Source: an uncultured Saprospiraceae bacterium
GTDB lineage: Bacteria; Bacteroidota; Bacteroidia; Chitinophagales; Saprospiraceae
Assembly (NCBI GenBank): GCA_937967535.1
Contig: CALCMV010000386.1
Coordinates: forward strand, 1-7,734
Direction of reading: 5' to 3'
Length of the DNA stretch: 7,734 nucleotides
The notes beneath the pieces were generated by a model. It saw only the letters and a list, made by a program, of their open reading frames with translations, was not told the DNA's origin and made no database searches. Of the stretch, positions 1-5,653 are shown one piece after another. The translations under genes and the position numbers were made by a program. The stretch's first letter is position 1; every line of letters starts with the position of its first letter.

Positions 1-49
1 TGTAAAATAATCCAAATATTAATTTTTTTCTCGTGGACAATTTTTTGAT

Positions 50-101
50 AATGATTTTTTTAGATAAAATTTATAATTCAAAAAAAAAGAGAAAAATCAT
101 T
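50..101. repeat. AT-rich inverted repeat near left edge
   Basis: AATGATTTTT at 50-59 is the exact reverse complement of AAAAATCATT at 92-101, with a very AT-rich 32-nt loop. There is no G/C-rich stem, so I do not call it a terminator for a specific gene. It could be the tail of a transcript that starts left of the window. Apart from this, positions 1-158 show no gene. Confidence 0.35.
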
Positions 102-158
102 ACAAATAACTGCTAATCAAATTAATACAATTTAAAAATAACTAAACCTGACGCATAT

Positions 159-310
159 CCGATAACTATCGGGACTTTTTTAGAGTTTTACACAAAATAA
201 TTAATAAACTATTTTATTTTAATAATAAAAATATTCCATTGATTATCAATGAGTTACAGTTTTAAACCTAATTTCCCAGTTACCTAATTCCCATTTTGTC
301 CAAAGTCTAA
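159..310 (+). repeat. Left-truncated copy of the 200-bp MITE-like repeat
   Basis: This stretch aligns end to end with 4436-4588, at roughly 80% identity by eye. The first 26 bases (159-184) are identical in both copies and form the CCGAT-AACT-ATCGG hairpin followed by six T. Both copies also share the palindrome ATTGATTATCAAT (238-250) and the terminal sequence TTTGTCCAAAGTC. The right end here reads GTCTAA, the exact complement of the TTAGAC that begins the full copy, which helps fix the element boundary. The left inverted arm of the full copy is not found upstream of 159, so this copy looks truncated or eroded. I see no target duplication. The remaining bases to 438 are AT-rich with nothing recognisable. 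Confidence 0.75.
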
Positions 311-438
311 TATTGCTGTCTTGTTCTTTTTTTATTTTGCAAAAATCTGTAAAAATTAATCAAATTGGGCATTGAAAAGGAATAATTGATTGTTATTTTT
401 TTTCAAACACTAAAAAAATGTTAGTTCGCTGCGATAAT

Positions 439-464
439 TTGGGATTTGGTACTTGGGATTTGGT
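439..464 (+). repeat. Two tandem 12-bp units, period 14
   Basis: TTGGGATTTGGT occurs at 439-450 and again at 453-464, separated by AC. It lies just upstream of the candidate promoter of the GH3 gene and overlaps its possible -33 region. The second unit contains the TTG codon at 453 that opens the longest reading frame, so translation from there would begin inside the repeat. That argues for the downstream ATG as the real start. Confidence 0.7.
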
Positions 465-492
465 GATTGGAATTTTCCAAGTTGTATCTTTG
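459..492 (+). promoter_or_regulatory. Candidate Bacteroidota promoter for GH3 gene
   Basis: TATCTTTG at 485-492 matches the -7 consensus TAnnTTTG exactly. A TTTG lies at 459-462, but the 22-nt spacer is longer than the usual 19-21. Transcription would start near position 499, giving a very short leader before the ATG at 507. The -7 match is good; the -33 assignment is uncertain. Confidence 0.5.
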
Positions 493-506
493 CCAAAAAA
501 TCACAC

Positions 507-2009
507 ATGGGCATCAAATCTACTTTAGTCAAACCCCTCGCCAAATATACCGCCGGAAATATCCGCCGTTGGTCGCGCAATGCGGTGGCGCATCAAGAAG
601 ATATTTTCCAAAATCTCATAAAAAAAGGCGCAAATACCGCTTTCGGGCGCGACCACGATTTTGTCAATATCCGTACCCACGCAGACTATATGCAGCGCGT
701 TCCTGTACGCGACTATGAGGCTTTGAAAACGTATTTTGACCGTGTGAAAAATGGCGAATCCAATGTCTTATGGACAAATAAACCCCGTTATTTTGCAAAA
801 ACTTCCGGTACGACTTCCGGGACAAAATACATTCCAATTACAAAAGACTCACTACCGAATCACTTCGGTTCGGCGCGAGATATGACTTTCAATTATATCG
901 CCGAAACGAATAATGCGTCTTTCGTTGATGGTAAGATGATTTTTCTTTCGGGTAGCCCTGAGATGGATATGTTGCATGGTATACATGTGGGGCGTTTGTC
1001 GGGTATTTCTAATCATTTAGTTCCCGGTTGGTTGAAGGCAAATCAGATGCCTACTTATGATACAAATTGCATTGAAGATTGGGAGCAAAAACTGGATAAA
1101 ATCGTAGAAGAAACAGTACAGGAAGATATGCGAATGATTAGCGGAATACCGCCGTGGGTGGTGATGTATTACGAGCGATTATTGGATTATACGGGCAAAA
1201 ATCACATCATTGACATCTTCCCGAATTTTTCTCTTTTTGTATATGGCGGTGTCAATTTTGAACCTTATCGCGCTAAATTGGAGGGGATGGTCGGTAAGAA
1301 AATAGACACGCTCGAAACCTATCCTGCTTCGGAGGGTTTTATCGCTTTTCAAAATGAACAAAACGACCCCGCGCTCTTGCTCAATTCTAATTCGGGGATA
1401 TTTTTTGAGTTTGTAAAAGCAGATGAATTTTTTGATGAAAATCCTAGGCGCGTGAGTCTGCGCGATGTGGAAGTGGGCGTAAATTATGCCATCATTATCA
1501 ATAGCAATGCGGGGCTTTGGGGCTATAATATCGGCGATACGGTGCGTTTTACCTCCACCAATCCGTACAAATTGCTCGTAACAGGGCGCATCAAACATTT
1601 TATTTCGGCTTTCGGCGAACACGTCATCGGCAAAGAAGTCGAAGAAGCATTGATGACGGTGGCGAATGAGGAAGGGGTGCAAATTATCGAATTTACGGTA
1701 GCACCGCAAGTGAATCCGCCGAATGGCGAAACGCCCTATCACGAGTGGTTTATTGAGTTTGATAATATGCCGAATGACCTCGAAAAATTTGCACAAAAGG
1801 TGGATGAACACGTTGTCCGACAAAATACCTATTATAAGGATTTGATTGATGGAAATATTTTACAACGACTGAAAATCAGCCCTTTACGCGCAGGTGCATT
1901 TCGTGATTATATGAAATCAAAAGGGAAATTGGGCGGTCAGAATAAGGTGCCGCGCCTGTCGGATGATAGGAAGATTGCGGAGGTTTTGGAGGGGTTCATA
2001 CTTGATTAG
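507..2009 (+). CDS. GH3 auxin-responsive promoter family protein (acyl-adenylating enzyme)
   Basis: The 500-residue product belongs to the GH3 family, a branch of the adenylate-forming (firefly luciferase-like) superfamily. Plant members adenylate a carboxylic acid with ATP and join it to an amino acid; the substrate of bacterial members is generally unknown. Visible hallmarks are the ATP-binding loop TSGTTSG (99-105), the YPASEG motif (272-277), GYNIGDTVRF (339-348) and a VTGRIKHFISAFGEHV-type hinge (358-373) before the small C-terminal domain. Length is normal and no key motif is missing. No signal peptide is seen, so it is probably cytoplasmic. I chose the ATG at 507 because the frame upstream opens with TTG inside a DNA repeat and the -7 box overlaps it. 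The gene is richer in GC than the next one. A small hairpin (2004-2016) overlaps the stop codon but lacks a T tract. Confidence 0.9.
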   Translation: MGIKSTLVKPLAKYTAGNIRRWSRNAVAHQEDIFQNLIKKGANTAFGRDHDFVNIRTHADYMQRVPVRDYEALKTYFDRVKNGESNVLWTNKPRYFAKTSGTTSGTKYIPITKDSLPNHFGSARDMTFNYIAETNNASFVDGKMIFLSGSPEMDMLHGIHVGRLSGISNHLVPGWLKANQMPTYDTNCIEDWEQKLDKIVEETVQEDMRMISGIPPWVVMYYERLLDYTGKNHIIDIFPNFSLFVYGGVNFEPYRAKLEGMVGKKIDTLETYPASEGFIAFQNEQNDPALLLNSNSGIFFEFVKADEFFDENPRRVSLRDVEVGVNYAIIINSNAGLWGYNIGDTVRFTSTNPYKLLVTGRIKHFISAFGEHVIGKEVEEALMTVANEEGVQIIEFTVAPQVNPPNGETPYHEWFIEFDNMPNDLEKFAQKVDEHVVRQNTYYKDLIDGNILQRLKISPLRAGAFRDYMKSKGKLGGQNKVPRLSDDRKIAEVLEGFILD

Positions 2010-2033
2010 GCTAATCTTGAAGCAAAACAAAAA

Positions 2034-2064
2034 TTTGCACAATTAAAACTATTACCTATATTTG
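2034..2064 (+). promoter_or_regulatory. Bacteroidota-type promoter of the restriction-modification gene
   Basis: TTTG at 2034-2037 and TATATTTG at 2057-2064 are separated by exactly 19 nt, matching the TTTG-N19-TAnnTTTG arrangement recognised by the Bacteroidota primary sigma factor. A start near 2071 would leave a leader of about 36 nt before the ATG at 2107. This suggests the gene is transcribed independently of the GH3 gene. Confidence 0.75.
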
Positions 2065-2106
2065 CGTAAAACAAATAGTTTTCAATAAGCATTTGGACAA
2101 ATAATT

Positions 2107-4386
2107 ATGGCAAAATATACGAAACCTTTAGAAAGTGCCACGAGGACGAAAATCAATAATTGGCTGATTAATCTTGGTTGGGAGATTGATGAAAGTAGTC
2201 CTAATTGTAATTGTTTTACAGAACGAGCGAGAACGGTTGAGGAAAACGCAAAATTTAAAGGTAATAAACCCGATTATGTACTTTATGCTTCCGATACTTT
2301 TGAGCCGATTGCCATAATTGAAGCAAAACGAATTGGAGAGAGCTTAGATAAGGCATTGGAACAGGGAATTACGAAATATGCCGTACCGCTTGGTGTCAAA
2401 ATCGTCTTCATTACAGACGGTTTATTTATTCAGGCATTTCACCTTGATGATAATGATTATTTGTATTATAATTCCGAAATTGTGACTAATTTTTTATCGG
2501 AAAAAAGAATAAAGTTATTTATAGAAGGTGGTAGTAAAATATTTAGTGAACAGAAGGTTACACATTCAAAAATAGAACTTATAAAAATATTTCAGGAAGC
2601 TAATGATATTTTACGAAAAGACGGTTTGAGTGAAGGTCGTGAGCGATTTTCGGAGTTTTCAAATTTATTATTTCTCAAACTCATTAGCGATATTGAAGAA
2701 CAAAGGGAAGAAAAAGGAGAAAAAAGACGATTGGAAAAAATGTATTGTTGGGATGCCTATGCAAATAAAAATGCCCACGAACTTCAGGAATATATCAACA
2801 AAATTGTATTGCCGAGATTTGACAGAGAGTATAATCACTCAAGCGATATATTCAACAAAAAATTACTCGTCAATAAGGCTGAAAATCTTCGGGAAATCGT
2901 CAAGCGTATATCGAAACTGGGTAATCTTCTGGATACCAATTCGGATATTAAAGGGGATGCTTTTGAGTATTTTCTCAAAAACTCTATTAGTGTTGGCAAT
3001 GATTTGGGCGAATATTTTACGCCCCGGCATATTGTCAAATTAATGGTTGACCTATTGGATTTGAAATTTGAAGAAACCATATACGACCCTTGCTGCGGAA
3101 CGGGTGGTTTTTTGATTGAAGCCTTCAAAAACATCAAAAATAAATGCAAACAGACCGAAAAAAATATTGACATTTTAGAAAATAACACCGTTTTTGGACG
3201 CGAAATTTCAACTACTTCAAAAATTGCAAAAATGAATATGATTATCATGGGTGATGGTCATAATAACATCGAACAGAAGGATGCTCTTGAATTTCCTATT
3301 AAAGAAAAGTATGATGTGTGCGTAACAAATTTTGCCTTTTCTCAAAAAACGGATTATGGCAATTTTTATGGTTTCAAAACCTCAGATGCCAATCCGATTT
3401 TTGTAAAACACATTTATGATGCACTAAAAAATGATGGCAGATGTGCGGTTGTGGTGCCGGAAGGCTTGCTTTTTGATACTCAAAAAGATTATATTAGAAT
3501 TAGAAAATTATTGATAGAGCAAGCAAATGTTGTAGCTGTAATAAGGCTTCATAGCTTTGTTTTCAAACCATATACGGGACAGCCTACGAGCATTTTAGTT
3601 TTTGAGAAAGGCGTCTCCACAAAAAAAGTATGGTTTTTTGATGTACAAGAAGATGGCTTCAAACAAACAGGCAGCAAGAAAGGGCGCAGAAAGATATTAG
3701 AAGATGATTTGATACAATTGAGGCAAATCTGGAAAGAAAAACAGGAGACGAGCAAATCCTTCTTTGTTGCAGCCGAAGACATCGTGGCTAATGACTATCA
3801 GCTTTCGATGAATAATTATCTGAAAAAAGATAATGTCGGCAAAACCATTAAGTTAAAAGAACTTCTAAAAAACAAAAAAATAATTATGGGATTTACTCCC
3901 AATCGAAATGAAGATGCGTTTTGGTTTGGCGGAAAACATACTTGGGTAAAAGTAGGCGATTTGAGTGGTGATATGTATATTGAAGATTCTGCCGAAAAAA
4001 TAACGGATTTGGCGACCAAACCTGCAAAACTATTACCCAAAGATACCTTACTTTTTAGTTTCAAGCTTTCGATTGGAAAAGTTGCCATTACCAAAAAACC
4101 ACTCTACACGAATGAGGCAATAGCAGGGCTAATCGTGGAAGACCCGATTGTAAGAAAATACCTCTACTATATCTTACCGACTTTGGATTATGAAACCAAT
4201 AGAGCAGCAAAAGGCGAAACGCTGAATAAGGATTCGGTAGAAAATTTGGATATTCCGTTTGATAAAAATAAAATTGAGGGAATCGTCGAGAAACTAGATA
4301 AAATTGAAGCCGAGCGACAAAAACATATTAAGAAGAAGATTGAATTGGAACATAAATTGGACGAAATAATTCGCAAAAGAATTTAA
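2107..4386 (+). CDS. Single-chain restriction-modification enzyme: nuclease, N6-adenine methylase and one specificity domain
   Basis: The 759-residue protein joins three parts normally split among subunits. Residues 1-130 resemble the N-terminal nuclease domain of type I HsdR proteins, with PD (55-56) and EAK (72-74) completing a PD-(D/E)xK site. Residues 155-500 are an HsdM-like methylase: a helical region, EYFTPRHIV (302-310, motif X region) and the SAM-binding DPCCGTGGF (327-335). Motif IV reads NFAF (408-411) instead of NPPF/Y. Residues 580-715 resemble one type I specificity (HsdS) target-recognition domain, followed by a charged helical, probably coiled-coil tail (718-757). It would methylate adenine at its site and cut unmodified DNA, as type IIG or BcgI-like enzymes do; recognition sequence and type are unknown. 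No helicase/translocase motor and no adjacent hsdS or hsdR gene is present. An A-rich leader precedes the ATG. Base composition is clearly AT-richer than the GH3 gene, suggesting horizontal transfer. The stop codon lies inside the left target duplication of the following element. Confidence 0.85.
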   Translation: MAKYTKPLESATRTKINNWLINLGWEIDESSPNCNCFTERARTVEENAKFKGNKPDYVLYASDTFEPIAIIEAKRIGESLDKALEQGITKYAVPLGVKIVFITDGLFIQAFHLDDNDYLYYNSEIVTNFLSEKRIKLFIEGGSKIFSEQKVTHSKIELIKIFQEANDILRKDGLSEGRERFSEFSNLLFLKLISDIEEQREEKGEKRRLEKMYCWDAYANKNAHELQEYINKIVLPRFDREYNHSSDIFNKKLLVNKAENLREIVKRISKLGNLLDTNSDIKGDAFEYFLKNSISVGNDLGEYFTPRHIVKLMVDLLDLKFEETIYDPCCGTGGFLIEAFKNIKNKCKQTEKNIDILENNTVFGREISTTSKIAKMNMIIMGDGHNNIEQKDALEFPIKEKYDVCVTNFAFSQKTDYGNFYGFKTSDANPIFVKHIYDALKNDGRCAVVVPEGLLFDTQKDYIRIRKLLIEQANVVAVIRLHSFVFKPYTGQPTSILVFEKGVSTKKVWFFDVQEDGFKQTGSKKGRRKILEDDLIQLRQIWKEKQETSKSFFVAAEDIVANDYQLSMNNYLKKDNVGKTIKLKELLKNKKIIMGFTPNRNEDAFWFGGKHTWVKVGDLSGDMYIEDSAEKITDLATKPAKLLPKDTLLFSFKLSIGKVAITKKPLYTNEAIAGLIVEDPIVRKYLYYILPTLDYETNRAAKGETLNKDSVENLDIPFDKNKIEGIVEKLDKIEAERQKHIKKKIELEHKLDEIIRKRI

Positions 4387-4388
4387 AC

Positions 4389-4588
4389 TTAGACTTTGGA
4401 CAAAGGAAATTGGGGAATTGGGGAATTAGGTAAACCCGATAACTATCGGGACTTTTTTAGATTTTTACAAAAAATAATTAATTACATGTTTTATTTTATT
4501 AATAAACTTTATTCAATTGATTATCAATGAATTACGATTTTAAACCGAGTTTCCCAATTTCCTAATTTCCATTTTGTCCAAAGTCCAA
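4389..4588. mobile_element. MITE-like element, full copy, with TTTAAAC target duplication
   Basis: The 200-bp element has near-identical inverted ends: TTAGACTTTGGACAAA on the left (4389-4404) and its complement on the right (4573-4588), with one mismatch. Similarity continues inward through A/T/G-rich arms of about 25 bp (4405-4430 against roughly 4548-4572). TTTAAAC occurs directly outside both ends (4382-4388 and 4589-4595); extended to AATTTAAAC the repeat overlaps the right terminus. It encodes no protein. Removing the element and one duplication leaves the two convergent stop codons only 8 nt apart, a plausible ancestral junction. A related truncated copy lies at 159-310 in the same orientation. 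The transposase family is not recognised. Confidence 0.75.
4435..4458 (+). terminator. Terminator-like hairpin inside the MITE-like element
   Basis: CCCGAT (4435-4440) pairs with ATCGGG (4445-4450) around the loop AACT, followed by AC and six T (4453-4458). It lies 49 nt after the stop codon of the restriction-modification gene and could end that transcript. The same hairpin and T run occur in the other copy (159-181), so it travels with the element. Confidence 0.55.
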
Positions 4589-4601
4589 TTTAAACATGCT
4601 C

Positions 4602-5147
4602 TCATACTTTCTTCACGAACCTACGTACCACCCAATTTCCAATTAATACGACTACACAAGGAATCCCAATCCAAAAGGCTTCACTTTTGAGTACACGCAA
4701 GCCCCATTCGCTAAAAAATCGGCTTATACTCATCGGCGATACCCGTATGACGCGCCAGGGAAGGAAGTGCCGCGTATTGTCAAAGGGCGCGAAAAATGCA
4801 ATACCTTTGCCGCCCGTTGTCATGGCATCAAGGAAGCCGTGTGAGGCAGCACAGATGAAAAAATAAGCGAGCAGTGTCAAGCCTAATTTGCTTATTATTT
4901 TTGTGTTACGATAAAAAATGAGTGTAATCGCCGTTGCCAGTAAAAAAGAAAATAATAAGGAATGAAAAAAGCCCCGATGCCCCAGCACATGACTGTAATC
5001 GTAGCCCAAATTGTGCATAAAAACATCCAAATCCGGCACAGTGGCACAGAAAATACCAAGTGCGAAAAATTTGAATTTTTGGGTTTTCGACGGGAAAACT
5101 TTACCCACCGTTACCGCCACCAATGAATGTGCAAATGCTGATGCCAT
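4602..5147 (-). CDS. YdjM-family inner-membrane metal-dependent hydrolase
   Basis: The 181-residue product belongs to the YdjM family (Pfam PF04307, annotated as membrane-bound predicted metal-dependent hydrolase; E. coli ydjM is LexA-regulated). Conserved, probably metal-binding residues are visible: His7 in the first helix, VPDLD (37-41), HRGFFHS (57-63) and SHGFLDAMTTGG (102-113). Next comes the family-typical stretch around GIAFFAPFDNTRHFLPW (115-131). Hydrophobic segments at about 27-37, 62-79, 84-103 and 157-173 indicate a multi-pass membrane protein. The biochemical substrate is not established. Length is normal for the family. It is convergent with the restriction-modification gene, separated by the MITE-like element. 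The ATG at 5145-5147 is followed by the MASAFAHSL start common in this family. I found no exact -7 box for it on the minus strand and no LexA-type operator. Confidence 0.85.
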   Translation of the reverse strand: MASAFAHSLVAVTVGKVFPSKTQKFKFFALGIFCATVPDLDVFMHNLGYDYSHVLGHRGFFHSLLFSFLLATAITLIFYRNTKIISKLGLTLLAYFFICAASHGFLDAMTTGGKGIAFFAPFDNTRHFLPWRVIRVSPMSISRFFSEWGLRVLKSEAFWIGIPCVVVLIGNWVVRRFVKKV

Positions 5148-5152
5148 TGTAT

Positions 5153-5207
5153 AAGTTCAAGTTTAAGAATCAAGCGCAAGTTCAAGTTTTGATTTGGCTT
5201 TGCCAAA
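5153..5207. repeat. 12-bp direct repeats plus a small hairpin upstream of the YdjM-family gene
   Basis: AAGTTCAAGTTT occurs at 5153-5164 and 5178-5189. Just beyond, TTTGGC (5193-5198) pairs with GCCAAA (5202-5207) around TTT, followed on the plus strand by A and five T (5209-5213). No plus-strand gene lies upstream that would need a terminator, so this is more likely a small repeat cluster, possibly in the leader of the minus-strand gene. The following 5214-5405 is AT-rich and I see nothing definite in it. Confidence 0.5.
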
Positions 5208-5405
5208 ATTTTTAGCAACAAAATCTATTCATTATTAACCTGACTGACCACTTAGTAACGATAAAATTCAAGTGCAAATATCAAGCGCATTAACTGCAAA
5301 TAATAGCTTTGCCTAAAACAATTACTTATTTTAATGAAATAAATAAACATTAATTCTATTTTTTTTTGTAAATTGAAAATAATTCCATGTAAGAAACTTT
5401 ATATA

Positions 5406-5413
5406 TAGTTTTG
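5406..5413 (+). promoter_or_regulatory. Candidate -7 box of the T9SS-secreted protein gene
   Basis: TAGTTTTG matches TAnnTTTG exactly. No TTTG sits at the proper distance upstream, so only half of the promoter is supported. A start near 5420 would have given a leader of about 50 nt before the ATG at 5654 in the ancestral sequence. With the 176-bp insertion and its duplication the leader is now about 230 nt. Confidence 0.4.
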
Positions 5414-5462
5414 CGTATAACCACTTTTCACACATAAGCTATTATCCAATAAATAAAAAATC

Positions 5463-5638
5463 GTAACTACTCAGGTTCTTAGTACTTCGTTTTTCGTTGA
5501 TTTCTTCCGAAAGCTGTCATTATTTGTTGAAATGAGTATAAAACATATGATGATTTGCCCGAATAATTTCAAAGTTGAGAACATTTCTCTAAATCAGCAT
5601 AGAACGAAGTACGACAAACAAAGAACATGAGTAGTTGC
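5463..5638. mobile_element. IS66-like MITE inserted in the leader of the T9SS-secreted protein gene
   Basis: The 176-bp element begins GTAACTACTCAGGTTC (5463-5478) and ends with its complement GAACATGAGTAGTTGC (5623-5638), matching at 14 of 16 positions. A second inverted block follows inward, GTACTTCGTT (5482-5491) with AACGAAGTAC (5603-5612), the right arm carrying a few extra bases. The exact octamer AAAAAATC flanks both ends (5455-5462 and 5639-5646). Ends starting GTAA and 8-bp target duplications are typical of the IS66 family, so an IS66-type transposase acting in trans is the likely mobiliser; that is inference. The inside holds only a 32-codon frame (5532-5630) of doubtful meaning. 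The right end supplies an ATG at 5627 in frame with the downstream gene. Confidence 0.8.
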
Positions 5639-5653
5639 AAAAAATCAACATTT

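Noticed and set aside
31..45. GTGGACAA as the missing left end of the repeat copy at 159-310
   Set aside because: Only about seven bases match the terminal inverted repeat and the sequence between does not align with the full copy.
453..506. Upstream TTG start giving 18 extra residues on the GH3 protein
   Set aside because: It begins inside a tandem DNA repeat, overlaps the -7 promoter box, and gives an N-terminus unlike the family; the ATG at 507 fits.
1179..1823. Minus-strand 214-residue open frame
   Set aside because: It lies fully inside the GH3 gene and resembles no family; it is an antisense shadow.
2004..2016. Hairpin GATTA-GGC-TAATC as terminator of the GH3 gene
   Set aside because: Only five AT-rich pairs and no following T tract.
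5193..5213. TTTGGC/GCCAAA hairpin plus T run as a plus-strand terminator
   Set aside because: No plus-strand transcript upstream would need it; it sits in the leader of a minus-strand gene.
5532..5630. 32-codon frame inside the IS66-like MITE, overlapping the ATG at 5627
   Set aside because: Too short, made partly of inverted-repeat sequence, and not recognisable as a transposase remnant.
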